Shown here: in pieces, positions 17,903 to 25,660 of the stretch
Layout of the letters: each line of letters opens with the position of its first letter
Numbering within the stretch: the stretch's first letter is position 1
Source of the DNA: an uncultured bacterium
GTDB lineage: Bacteria; Planctomycetota; UBA1135; GCA-002686595
Direction: 5' to 3'
Assembly: GCA_902826945.1 (NCBI GenBank)
Contig: CADEGS010000012.1
Location: 1,225-41,325, forward strand
DNA length: 40,101 nt
Program-made: the position numbers and the translations under genes
Notes under the pieces: generated by a model
Seen by the model: the letters and a program-made list of their open reading frames with translations, nothing else
What the model was told of the DNA's origin: nothing
The model's database searches: none

Positions 17903-19798
17903 TCAGGCGGCTCCCAGCGGCTCCCCGGCGCGCGCGGCGCCCGCGCCCGGCTCGTGCGCGGCGCGCTCGCGCGACGGCGGGGCGTCCTCGACCGGGAGCG
18001 GCAGGCGCACCTCGAAGGTCGCCCCGCGCCCGACGCCCGCGCTGCGCACGGCGACGCGGCCGCCGTGCAGCTCGACCAGGAGCCGCACCAGCGCGAGGCC
18101 GATCCCGAGCCCGCGCGCCGCCCTCGGGGAGTCGCCCTCGAGCTGGCAGAACATCTCGAACACCTCCTCCTGGCGCTCGGGGGCGATGCCGATCCCGTCG
18201 TCCTGCACCGCCAGGCACAGCGCACCGCGCTCGCGGCGCGCGCGCAGCGCGACGTGGCCGCCGGGCGGCGTGTAGCGCGCGGCGTTGGCGAGCAGGTTCT
18301 GGAGCACCTGCGCCAGCCGGACCGGATCCGCGTCGAGGACGAGCGCCTCGGGCACGTCCAGCGCGAGCGCGTGCCCGCCGGCGGCGAACAGCTCCTGCGT
18401 GGCCTCGACGGCGGTGGCGACGACGCCCGCCAGCTCGACGCGCGCGCGCTGCAGGCGCAGCGTGCCGCGGCGGATGCGCGAGGCGTCGAGCAGGTCGTCC
18501 ACCAGGCGCGCGAGCTGCCCGACCTGGCGCCCCATCATCGCCGCGCTGCGCTCGACGAGCGCCTCGTCGCGCCCCAGGCGCAGGAGCTCCAGCGCGCTGC
18601 ACAGCCCCGACAGCGGGCCGCGCAGCTCGTGCGCCAGCATGGCCAGCGACTCGTCCTTGCGCCGGTCGGCGGCGCGCAGCGCCTCCTCGGCCTCGACCTG
18701 CTCCTGCACGTCGCTGGTCGTGCAGATCCAGCGCCGCGCGCGGCCGCGCCGGTCGAGCACGGGCAGCGCGCGCCACAGCACCCAGCGCGGCTCGCCGTCG
18801 GCGCGGCGCAGGCGGAAGCGCAGCTCGTGCGGCTCGCCGCGCGCCAGCTTCTCGGCCAGGCGCGCCAGCGTGGCGCGGCGCTCGCCCTCGGGCAGGAGCG
18901 CCGACCAGCCCTCGCGCCGCACGGCCGCGAGCGAGACGCCCGTGAAGCGCGTCCAGCTCCGGCTGACGTACTCGACCACGCCGCCGGGGTCGAGCGTGCA
19001 GGTCATGTGCGGCGCCGCCTCGGTCAGGAGCCGGTAGCGCTCCTCGCTGCGGCGCACGCGCTCGTGGAGCCGCGCGTTCTCCAGCGCGACGCCGGCCTGC
19101 GCGGCGACGGCGCGCACGATCTCCTCGACGCCCGCGTCGAAGACGCCGGGATCGGGATGGCCGAGGAACAGGCCGCCCTGCACGCGCCCGCCCGGAGAGA
19201 CGACGGGCACCGCCAGGCAGCTGCGCACGGACTCCGCCGCCGCGCCGCGCCGCGGCGCCGCGCGCCCGTAGCGCGGGTCGCCCGCGACCCCGCAGCGCGC
19301 ATCGCGCGCGACGTCGTCGCAGCGCACGACCCCGCGCCCCGCGAGGGTCGCGGCGAGGAGCGGCGCGGCGCGCGGGATCGCGAAGCGCTCGAAGGCCTCG
19401 CGCGGCGCGCCCGAGAACGTGCAGAAGACCGGCGCGTCGCCCTCCTGTCCGCTGCGGAAGAAGGCGCCGTAGCGCGCGCCGCTCAGCTCCGTGGCGGCGT
19501 CGGTGACCGCCTGCAGGAGCGCTTCGGCGTCCACGGCTCCGGCCAGCGACACCTGCGTGCGCTGGATCGCGCGCAGCGCGGCCAGCGCGTCGCGCACGCG
19601 CGGCGTCCGGCGCGCCGGGCGCTCGTGGCGCAGGCGCAGGAAGCCGAGCAGCGCCACGATCCACACGAGCGCGAGCGCCACGAGCGCGCCGACCGGCCAG
19701 CCGTGCCCCGCGCCCGTCGTGACCCACGGCGTCCCGAGCAGGGCCCCGCCCAGCGGCAGCGTCAGGACGGCCCACGAGGTGGTGCTGGTTCCGCGCAT
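17903..19798 (-). CDS. sensor histidine kinase (2 TM - GAF - PAS - HisKA - HATPase)
   Basis: The 631-residue protein has two N-terminal membrane helices (about 9-24 and 35-55) with almost no loop between them, a GAF domain (about 85-245), a PAS domain (about 250-365, VVEYVSRSWTRFTGVSLAAV), then HisKA with phospho-acceptor His390 in LAHELRGPLS. The ATPase domain follows, with N-box NLLANAARYT near 501, DDGIGI near 533 and GLGIGLALV near 563. It is catalytically complete. The tiny extracytoplasmic loop suggests the signal is sensed by the GAF or PAS domain inside the cell. No response regulator is adjacent, so it is an orphan kinase. ATG with GGAGGA upstream sets the start. Confidence 0.92.
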   Translation of the reverse strand: MRGTSTTSWAVLTLPLGGALLGTPWVTTGAGHGWPVGALVALALVWIVALLGFLRLRHERPARRTPRVRDALAALRAIQRTQVSLAGAVDAEALLQAVTDAATELSGARYGAFFRSGQEGDAPVFCTFSGAPREAFERFAIPRAAPLLAATLAGRGVVRCDDVARDARCGVAGDPRYGRAAPRRGAAAESVRSCLAVPVVSPGGRVQGGLFLGHPDPGVFDAGVEEIVRAVAAQAGVALENARLHERVRRSEERYRLLTEAAPHMTCTLDPGGVVEYVSRSWTRFTGVSLAAVRREGWSALLPEGERRATLARLAEKLARGEPHELRFRLRRADGEPRWVLWRALPVLDRRGRARRWICTTSDVQEQVEAEEALRAADRRKDESLAMLAHELRGPLSGLCSALELLRLGRDEALVERSAAMMGRQVGQLARLVDDLLDASRIRRGTLRLQRARVELAGVVATAVEATQELFAAGGHALALDVPEALVLDADPVRLAQVLQNLLANAARYTPPGGHVALRARRERGALCLAVQDDGIGIAPERQEEVFEMFCQLEGDSPRAARGLGIGLALVRLLVELHGGRVAVRSAGVGRGATFEVRLPLPVEDAPPSRERAAHEPGAGAARAGEPLGAA

Positions 19799-19891
19799 GG
19801 CTGATCCTCCAAGCGCGCTCGCCGGGGCGAGCGCAGGTCGGTGGGACACCTCCATCTTGGATCGCCGCGCGCGCCCGCCGGGCGCGCCGGC

Positions 19892-19906
19892 GCGAGGCAG
19901 GCGCCA
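19892..19906 (-). promoter_or_regulatory. weak sigma-54-like element before histidine kinase
   Basis: TGGCGCCTGCCTCGC on the minus strand obeys GG-N10-GC but has several mismatches. Its 124.5-bp distance from the palindrome at 20012 does not fit the helical pattern of the others. Confidence 0.2.
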
Positions 19907-20011
19907 AGTCCCTGCGCGCGCACGACCTCCGAGGCCATGAAATCGGCCTCATGCGCTCGCGATCCCGCAGCGCGGGCCGCCGGGCGCGCTGCGGCAAGCG
20001 CGGGCAGGAGC

Positions 20012-20021
20012 TTTCTACATT
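20012..20021. promoter_or_regulatory. TTTSTASAAA palindrome upstream of YflT-like gene
   Basis: TTTCTACATT, the most degenerate of the seven, centred 70.5 bp from the -12 base of the downstream promoter. It lies in a 301-bp divergent gap that otherwise holds only the promoters. Confidence 0.65.
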
Positions 20022-20073
20022 CCTCGGCCGCGACCGCGACGCGCGCGCACGCCGCGGACGAGCGCGGCGGAAC

Positions 20074-20087
20074 GGCATGCTGCTTGC
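20074..20087 (+). promoter_or_regulatory. sigma-54 promoter for YflT-like gene
   Basis: GGCATGCTGCTTGC matches GGCAYG-N4-TTGC. With the C at -12, transcription would begin at about 20099, one base before the ATG, implying a leaderless mRNA. Confidence 0.8.
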
Positions 20088-20099
20088 GCGCAGCCGGGC

Positions 20100-20600
20100 A
20101 TGAAGAAACCGGTGCGCGTCGGCGTGTTCTCGACCTTCCACGAGGCGGACCGGGCCATCGACGGCCTGATCGCCGAGGGGTTCACCGAGAGCGAGATCTC
20201 CGTCATCTGCCCGCAGTGCGAGTCGCCGGTGCACACCGGCGTGCACGAGCAGGAGCCCGCGGGCGCGCACACGCCCGAGGCCGCTGCGGCCGGCGGCACG
20301 CTGGGCGCCCTGGTCGGGCTGCTCAGCGCCGCGGTGGGGATCACCGCGACCGGAGGCGCCGGCCTGCTCGTCGCGGGCCCGCTGCTCGGCGGCGCGGCCG
20401 CGGGCGCCGTCGCGGGCGGCTTCATCGGCGCCATGACCACGCGCGGCTTCGAGCCCGAGATCGCCGACTTCTACGACCAGTCCCTCGAGAAGGGCAAGAT
20501 CCTGGTCGCGGTCGAGAGCCACGACGACGCGCGCCTGCGCGTCGCCGAGCGCGTGATCTCCGCCGCGGGCGCCGAGCCGATCCAGCTGCCCGAGGGTTGA
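20100..20600 (+). CDS. YflT/GSP17M-like general stress protein with glycine zipper
   Basis: The 166-residue product starts MKKPVRVGVFSTFHEADRAI and continues DGLIAEGFTESEISVICP, the N-terminal pattern of general stress protein 17M (YflT-like) domains. A long Gly/Ala-rich hydrophobic stretch follows (about 62-118, GALVGLLSAAVGITATGGAG and GAAAGAVAGGFIGA), then an acidic C-terminal part ending in GKILVAVESHDDARLRVAE. The Gly-rich part looks like a membrane-inserting glycine zipper. No ribosome binding site is present before the ATG, consistent with leaderless translation from the predicted sigma-54 transcript. The function of the family is unknown. Confidence 0.8.
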   Translation: MKKPVRVGVFSTFHEADRAIDGLIAEGFTESEISVICPQCESPVHTGVHEQEPAGAHTPEAAAAGGTLGALVGLLSAAVGITATGGAGLLVAGPLLGGAAAGAVAGGFIGAMTTRGFEPEIADFYDQSLEKGKILVAVESHDDARLRVAERVISAAGAEPIQLPEG

Positions 20601-20613
20601 GAATCCCCAGAAG

Positions 20614-20654
20614 GCGAGCGCGCTCGCACCCTCGTCAACGCTCCGAGACGGAGC
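20614..20654. terminator. hairpins between convergent genes
   Basis: Two inverted repeats occupy the gap: the 14-nt palindrome GCGAGCGCGCTCGC (20614-20627) and GCTCCG-AGA-CGGAGC (20640-20654). Neither has a T tract. They may serve as a bidirectional terminator. Confidence 0.4.
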
Positions 20655-20665
20655 CTCGGCGGCGC

Positions 20666-21898
20666 TCAGGCGTGTCCGTGCAGGAGCCCGGCGACCCCCG
20701 TCCGCGACGGACGTGAGCCGCGCGGCAGCACGTGCACGGCGCCGCCGCGGCGCAGCACGATGCCGGCCAGCTCGTCGAGCACGTCCTCCCCCGGCCAGCC
20801 CTCCTCGAGGGAGCCGTCGTCCTCGCGGACGTGGCCCGGTCGCGCGGCGTCGGCGGCGATCCACAGGCGCTCGACACGGCTCTCGAGCGCGCGTCGCACG
20901 AGCTCGGGCACCCCCTCGACGCACGCCTCGGCCTGGCCGCGGGCGCGCTCGAGGTCGTCCTCGGCCGAGCGCGCCTGCTCCTGCGCGAGCGCGTGCACGA
21001 GCGGCCAGGCCGCCTCGTGCACCTGCGCGGGAGAGAGCTCGTCGGCGTTCCCCTCCACGCCTTGCGCGAGCAGCCCTTCGAGCGCGTGCGCCTTGCGGAA
21101 GCGCCCCTGGCTGCCGGCGTCGGCGAAGAGGACGAGCGGCGTGCCCGCGCCGCGCCAGTGCTCCGCGACGGCCGCGGCGACCGCGCGGTGGAAGCGCTCC
21201 AGGTCGAGCGAGCGCTCCGCGCTCGCCCCTCCCTGGCCGTGGTGCACGACGGCCGCGCGCGCATCGCCGGACGCGTCGCGACCGGCGCTGTGCTGCTGGT
21301 GTCCCTCGGGCGCCTCGAGCTGCGCGCCGAGCGCCGCCTCGAGCGTCCCCGGCACGTCCGGCGCCGCGCGCGCGCGCGCGCCGCTCGCGTCGCCCTCGAA
21401 GAGCGCCACGCGGCGCGGCGAGAGGGCCAGCGCGCGGTAACGCCGCTCGTGCGACAGCGCCTCGAGCAGCGGCAGGACGCGCGGCCGGCGCGAGACCGCG
21501 ACCAGCGGCCGCTCGAACGCTTCCAGACGCGTCCCGAAGGTCCAGCGCCGCGCCCCGCGCGCGTCGAGGCAGAGGGCCAGCGTCCACGGCAGGGGCGGCA
21601 GCGCCGCCGGTGCGGGCGAGCCCTCGCGCAGCCCCTCGTGCAGCGCGCGCAAGGGGGCGAGCATGCGGCCGCGCTCCGCGGCCTCCACCCCGGCGCGCGC
21701 CAGGTCCTCCTCGGCGCGCTGCGCGGCGGCGCGCAGCTCGAGCGGCACGCGCCGCAGCTCGTCGAAGCCGGACGCGTCCGGGCTCGCGAGCACGAGCGAG
21801 ACGCGCGCGCGCGGCTCGCGCGCGGCCTCGTCGAGCAGCGCGCGCAGCGCCGCGGCGTCCGGGCGCGGCGCGTGGTCCAGCGCGGAGGGCGCGGTCAT
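20666..21898 (-). CDS. eRF1-like bacterial/archaeal release-factor family protein (baeRF)
   Basis: The 410-residue product shows an N-terminal region, then WTLALCLDARGARRWTFGTR, a middle domain with LVLFADAGSQGRFRK, and a C-terminal domain ending VLDELAGIVLRRGGAVHVLP. This order and the terminal 'D.L..LA...l..GG.v.vlp' are typical of baeRF proteins, eRF1 homologues of bacteria proposed to act on stalled ribosomes. Rv2629 of M. tuberculosis, in the DosR regulon, belongs to this group. The gene follows the coiled-coil lipoprotein gene by 82 nt and is likely in the same transcript. Family membership is by recognition; the exact subfamily is uncertain. Confidence 0.75.
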   Translation of the reverse strand: MTAPSALDHAPRPDAAALRALLDEAAREPRARVSLVLASPDASGFDELRRVPLELRAAAQRAEEDLARAGVEAAERGRMLAPLRALHEGLREGSPAPAALPPLPWTLALCLDARGARRWTFGTRLEAFERPLVAVSRRPRVLPLLEALSHERRYRALALSPRRVALFEGDASGARARAAPDVPGTLEAALGAQLEAPEGHQQHSAGRDASGDARAAVVHHGQGGASAERSLDLERFHRAVAAAVAEHWRGAGTPLVLFADAGSQGRFRKAHALEGLLAQGVEGNADELSPAQVHEAAWPLVHALAQEQARSAEDDLERARGQAEACVEGVPELVRRALESRVERLWIAADAARPGHVREDDGSLEEGWPGEDVLDELAGIVLRRGGAVHVLPRGSRPSRTGVAGLLHGHA

Positions 21899-21980
21899 CG
21901 CCGCTCCGCGGGGAGCGAGGGCCTCGGCGCGCACCGGCTGGCGCGGCTCCCGCCCGCGCAGGTCGCTCGCGGACGCTGCA

Positions 21981-22661
21981 CTACTCGGCCCGGCGCCAGG
22001 AGGCGCGGCGCGGCTCCGGCACGCCGTCGGCCACCTCGTCCATGCGGTCGTGGAAGACCTGGGCGCGCTGGCGGGCGGCGTCGGCGTCCACCTTGGCCAG
22101 CGCCAGCCGGCGCTCGGCCGTAGCCATGGCGTCCTCGTAGCGGGTGATCGGCACGTCCGGCACGCGGTCGTCCTCCAGCTCCGAGATCGCGCGCGCCTTG
22201 CGCAGCTCGAGGTTGGCCTCGGCCACCTCCACCTTGCGGGCCGCCACGTCGCGCTCGGCGCGCGCCTGCGCGATGCGCGCCTCGTGGTAGTCGACCTGCA
22301 CGCGCGACCAGTCCACGTGCGTGCGCGCGTCGGCCAGGTCCTCGTCGTAGGAGTCTCCCCGGCCCTCGGGATCCTCCACCGCGGCCGACGCGCGCGCCTC
22401 GACCAGGTCGACCTCGTCCTCGGCGAGCGCGAGCTCGCGGTCGGCCACGTCGCGCCGGTCCTGCTCGAGGTCGATCTCGCGCTCGAGCGCCGCCAGCTCG
22501 TCGCGCAGGCGCGCGCACTCGACGCGCAGGTCGTCGAGGTCGGAGCGCTCGCCGTCGGACAGGTACGCGACGTAGGAGTCGTCCACGCGCGGTTCCGTCA
22601 TGCAGGCGCCGGTGAAGGACGCGGCGGCGAGGAGGAGCGGGCTGAGGAGGGTGTTTCGCAT
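21981..22661 (-). CDS. coiled-coil lipoprotein of unknown function
   Basis: The 226-residue product starts MRNTLLSPLLLAAASFTGAC, a lipoprotein-like signal. Nearly all the rest is charged alpha-helix with heptad character (VECARLRDELAALEREIDLE, VEVAEANLELRKARAISELE, MATAERRLALAKVDADAARQ). It is probably an elongated envelope coiled coil. No family is recognised with confidence. The ATG at 22661 is chosen for the AGGAAGA before it. A perfect sigma-54 promoter gives a 38-nt leader. Confidence 0.75.
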   Translation of the reverse strand: MRNTLLSPLLLAAASFTGACMTEPRVDDSYVAYLSDGERSDLDDLRVECARLRDELAALEREIDLEQDRRDVADRELALAEDEVDLVEARASAAVEDPEGRGDSYDEDLADARTHVDWSRVQVDYHEARIAQARAERDVAARKVEVAEANLELRKARAISELEDDRVPDVPITRYEDAMATAERRLALAKVDADAARQRAQVFHDRMDEVADGVPEPRRASWRRAE

Positions 22662-22710
22662 GGTCTTCCTGGTCATCGGGGCCGGGGCGGATCGTCTCGG
22701 CGATCGGCCC

Positions 22711-22724
22711 GCAAGGGGCGTGCC
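22711..22724 (-). promoter_or_regulatory. sigma-54 promoter for coiled-coil lipoprotein / baeRF operon
   Basis: The minus-strand sequence GGCACGCCCCTTGC is a full match. The predicted start is near 22699. Confidence 0.87.
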
Positions 22725-22806
22725 CGCGGCGCGCGGCCCGCGACCAGGACGCGCAGCACGCGGCGCAGGCGTCCTCCTCCGCGCCGCCACGCCCGCCTGG
22801 CGGCGC

Positions 22807-22816
22807 TTTGTAGAAG
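22807..22816. promoter_or_regulatory. TTTSTASAAA palindrome shared by two divergent sigma-54 promoters
   Basis: TTTGTAGAAG, embedded in a longer perfect inverted repeat GGCGCTT-TGTAG-AAGCGCC (22802-22820). Its centre is 100.5 bp from the leftward -12 base and 67.5 bp from the rightward one. Confidence 0.82.
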
Positions 22817-22865
22817 CGCCGCTTCGCGCAGCCCTTCCGCCGCGGCCCAAGCGCCTCCCGGCGCG

Positions 22866-22879
22866 GGCACGGCGCTTGC
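22866..22879 (+). promoter_or_regulatory. sigma-54 promoter for hemerythrin-like gene
   Basis: GGCACGGCGCTTGC is a full match. The predicted start is near 22891, giving a 50-nt leader. Confidence 0.87.
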
Positions 22880-22940
22880 CACGTCCTGCGCGACGGGAAG
22901 ACCGGTGCGACCGCGAGCAGGAGCGCAGGAGGCGACGACG

Positions 22941-23486
22941 ATGGACCACACGGCGCTGGCCGGCCCCGGGCCCGGCAGAGCGGGAGCGACCGGCCGGCCG
23001 CTCTCCGGCTACCAGGGCATCTTTCGCCAGCTCGCCCGCGAGCAAGGCGAGACGTTCCGCATGCTGTGCCGCCTCGCGAGCTCGCACGAGGGCTCGGAGG
23101 TGCGCGGCGCGCTCTTCCCCCTCCTGCGCGGCGAGCTCCTCGCGCAGGGTCGCGCCGCCGAGCAGGAGCTCTACGCCCCCCTGCGCGAGCACGCGCAGAC
23201 CGCCGAGCTGGTGCGCCGCGGTCGCGAGCGGCACGGCCGCGTCGAGGAGCTGGTCGAGCGGCTGCGCGTGGAGGGCTGCCACGCCGCCTCCTGGACCGGC
23301 CTCGTGCGCGAGCTGGCCGAGCTCTACGGCGACCACGTGCGCGCCGAGCAGGACGAGCTCTACCCCGCGGCCCGCGACGCCTTGACCGCGGACGAGGCGG
23401 ACCGCATGAGCTCGCGCTACCTGCGCGCCCGCCACGACCACGTCGAGCGCCTGGACGACCCCGCGCATCCGCCCCGCTCTCGTTGA
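22941..23486 (+). CDS. hemerythrin-like (HHE) protein with altered metal ligands
   Basis: The 181-residue product has the four-helix arrangement of bacterial hemerythrin/HHE proteins: IFRQLAREQGETFRMLCRL, ELLAQGRAAEQELYAPLREH, RRGRERHGRVEELVERL and LYGDHVRAEQDELYPAARDA. In the usual pattern the first helix has a His where this protein has Gln (EQGET) and the second helix starts A-H where this one has A-Q (AQGRAAE). The Glu of helix 2, the His of helix 3 and the HxxxE of helix 4 are kept. Iron binding may therefore be weakened, changed or lost. The ATG has AGGAGGCG before it. The SDR gene follows by 58 nt. Confidence 0.78.
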   Translation: MDHTALAGPGPGRAGATGRPLSGYQGIFRQLAREQGETFRMLCRLASSHEGSEVRGALFPLLRGELLAQGRAAEQELYAPLREHAQTAELVRRGRERHGRVEELVERLRVEGCHAASWTGLVRELAELYGDHVRAEQDELYPAARDALTADEADRMSSRYLRARHDHVERLDDPAHPPRSR

Positions 23487-23544
23487 GGCCGGGGGCGAGG
23501 CCGGTCCTGGCAAGCCTCGCCCCTGACCTCTCTTCCTCATCCTC

Positions 23545-24561
23545 ATGCCGATCTCGACGCCCTCCGCCGCGAGCACGCGCGCCGCTCCGGAGCCGCACGA
23601 GCGCACGCGCACCGAGCGCGTGATCGTCGTGAGCGGCGCGTCGGCGGGCGTCGGGCGCGCGATCGTGCGCGAGCTGGCGGAGCCCGGCACGTTCCTGGCG
23701 CTCCTCGCGCGCGGCGCCGACGGCCTGCGCGGCGCGTGCCGCGACGCGCGCGAGCGCGGCGCCCTCGCCCGCTCCTGGACGCTCGACGTCGCCGACGCGG
23801 ACGCCGTCGAGCGCGCCGCGCGCGAGCTCGAGGACGAGGTCGGCCCGCCCGACGTCTGGATCAACAACGCCATGGTCACGGTGCTCGCGCCCAGCTGGGA
23901 GCTCACCCCCGAGGAGGTGCGGCGCGTGACCGAGGTGAACTACCTCGGCGCCGTGCACGGCACGCTGGCCGCGCTGCGCCGCATGCGCCCGCGCGGGCGC
24001 GGCACGATCGTGCAGGTCGGCTCGGCCCTGGCCTACCGCGCCATCCCGCTGCAGGCCGCCTACTGCGCCTCGAAGTTCGCGCTGCGCGGCTTCACGGACG
24101 CGCTGCGCACCGAGCTCCTGCACGAGCGGAGCGCCGTGCGCGTCACGATGGTGCACCTGCCCGCGCTGAACACGCCGCAGTTCGGCTGGTGCCGCACGCG
24201 CCTGCCGCGCCAGCCCCAGCCGGTGCCGCCGATCTACCAGCCCGAGGTCGCGGCGCGCGGCGTGCGCGAGGCGCTCGAGCGCCGCACGCGCGAGGTGTGG
24301 GTGGGCTGGCCGGCGGTGCGCGCGATCGTCGGCGGCGGGCTGGCGCCGGGCGTCGCCGACCGCTACCTGGCCGAGCACGGCTTCGAAGCGCAGCAGACCG
24401 GCGCGCCCGTGCCCCCCGACCGCCCCGACAACCTGTTCGCGCCGCTCCCCGGCGACCGCGGCGCGCATGGCGCGTTCGACGCGCGCGCGCACGCGCACAG
24501 CCGCTACGATCGCCTGCGCCGCCGGCTGCTCGCGCTGCTGGGGCTCGGGGGAGCTCGTTGA
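23545..24561 (+). CDS. short-chain dehydrogenase/reductase with C-terminal extension
   Basis: The 338-residue product carries the SDR nucleotide-binding motif SGASAGVG (residues 30-37), an NNA-type motif (WINNAMVT), the serine segment VQVGSALAYR and catalytic YCASK with Tyr173 and Lys177. A C-terminal extension of about 80 residues (RPDNLFAPLPGDRGAHGAFD) is typical of a group of larger SDRs of unknown substrate. It follows the hemerythrin-like gene and is probably expressed from the same sigma-54 promoter. Confidence 0.9.
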   Translation: MPISTPSAASTRAAPEPHERTRTERVIVVSGASAGVGRAIVRELAEPGTFLALLARGADGLRGACRDARERGALARSWTLDVADADAVERAARELEDEVGPPDVWINNAMVTVLAPSWELTPEEVRRVTEVNYLGAVHGTLAALRRMRPRGRGTIVQVGSALAYRAIPLQAAYCASKFALRGFTDALRTELLHERSAVRVTMVHLPALNTPQFGWCRTRLPRQPQPVPPIYQPEVAARGVREALERRTREVWVGWPAVRAIVGGGLAPGVADRYLAEHGFEAQQTGAPVPPDRPDNLFAPLPGDRGAHGAFDARAHAHSRYDRLRRRLLALLGLGGAR

Positions 24562-24596
24562 GCGCGCCGGAGCCGCGCCGCCGGCCCGGGGAGGTC

Positions 24597-24809
24597 ATGG
24601 GAGCGCGCGGCGTGTCGCGCCCGATGGCGGAGCGTGCGCCCGGCGCCGGCGACGGCGACACGCACGGCGACCACGGCGCGCCCTACGGCCCCGAGCGCCG
24701 CGCGCTGCTCGCCTCCCACCACCGCCGCACGCTGTGGATCCCCTGGACGCTGGTCGCGCTCGGGCTGTGGACCGCGCGCTACGGGAGCTGGGACCGGCTC
24801 ATCGTGTGA
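24597..24809 (+). CDS. small single-pass membrane protein
   Basis: ATG at 24597 after GGGGAGG encodes 70 residues with a polar N-terminus, RRALLASHHRRTLWIPWTLV, a single hydrophobic helix ([10 protein letters not shown]) and a short tail. A TTG overlapping the stop of the SDR gene is an alternative start that would couple translation. The last 31 nt overlap the end of the convergent phosphoesterase gene. No family is recognised. Confidence 0.55.
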   Translation: MGARGVSRPMAERAPGAGDGDTHGDHGAPYGPERRALLASHHRRTLWIPWTLVALGLWTARYGSWDRLIV

Positions 24810-25660
24810 GCCGCCGCGGCGCCCTCGGAGCCCGCGACCTCGCGTCGCGCGCGCGCCCCGCGCGGCCGCCACTCGCCCTCGACGCGCGCGTAGGTCGCCG
24901 CGCCCGCGTCGGCGAAGCCCTCGCCGTCCCACAGGCGCACGCGCACGCCGACGACGCCGCTCTCCACGGTGATCGCGTTGTAGGCGTTGCGCTCGGCGCG
25001 CGTGCGCACCGACGTGGCGGTCCCGGCCTGCACCACGAGCGCCGAGTGCTCGGCGACCCGGTACAGCCGGTGCGTGCCGTCCACGCCGCTGCGGTGGCGA
25101 TGCCCCGAGAGGATCATGTCCACGCCGCAGGCCTGCACGACGCGCATGGCCTGCGCCACGCGCCCGACGACCGCCGCGCGCGGGCGGCCGGGCGGCGGCA
25201 GGAACGGGTGGTGCGTCACGACCACCTTGAACGGGCTCCCCGCGAGCCCGCACAGCCGCGCGCGCACGAGCGCCATCTGCTCGTGCGAGACGCGCCCGTT
25301 CGCCCACGCCAGCGAGCGCGCCGTGTTCAGGCCGAGCACGGCCAGCTCCTCGTCGCCGTGGAACGGCGCGAGCTCGTCGCCGATGTGACGCCGCCAGCGT
25401 CCGAGCGGCGAGAGGAAGCGGCGCGCGAGGTCGAAGAGCGGGATGTCGTGGTTCCCCGGCACGACCAGGCGCGGCGCGGGCAGGCGGTCGAGGAAGGAGC
25501 GCGCGGCGCGGTACTCGGCGGAGCGGCCGCGCTGCGTCAGGTCGCCGCTGACCACGACCAGGTCGGGGGCCAGCGCGCGCACGTCGGCCAGCACCGCCTC
25601 GACCAGGCGCGCGCTCGTGCGCCCGAAGTGGAGGTCGGAGAGGTGCGCCAGCGTCCTCAC
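24779..25660 (-). CDS. calcineurin-like metallophosphoesterase
   Basis: The 293-residue product has all class motifs: Asp9/His11 in LSDLHFG, Asp40 in VSGDLTQRG, Asn70-His71 in PGNHD, a His in [10 protein letters not shown], and GHRHRSG. It resembles the CpdA / class III cyclic-nucleotide phosphodiesterase branch, but the substrate cannot be assigned. The GTG start overlaps the stop of the lipid-kinase-like gene (GTGA), so the two are coupled. The C-terminal 25 residues are low complexity. Confidence 0.9.
   Translation of the reverse strand: MRTLAHLSDLHFGRTSARLVEAVLADVRALAPDLVVVSGDLTQRGRSAEYRAARSFLDRLPAPRLVVPGNHDIPLFDLARRFLSPLGRWRRHIGDELAPFHGDEELAVLGLNTARSLAWANGRVSHEQMALVRARLCGLAGSPFKVVVTHHPFLPPPGRPRAAVVGRVAQAMRVVQACGVDMILSGHRHRSGVDGTHRLYRVAEHSALVVQAGTATSVRTRAERNAYNAITVESGVVGVRVRLWDGEGFADAGAATYARVEGEWRPRGARARREVAGSEGAAAAHTMSRSQLP

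Noticed and set aside
20713..22140. Plus-strand Arg/Pro/Ala-rich open frames opposite the baeRF gene
   Set aside because: Low-complexity shadows of the minus-strand gene, with no start signals or domains.
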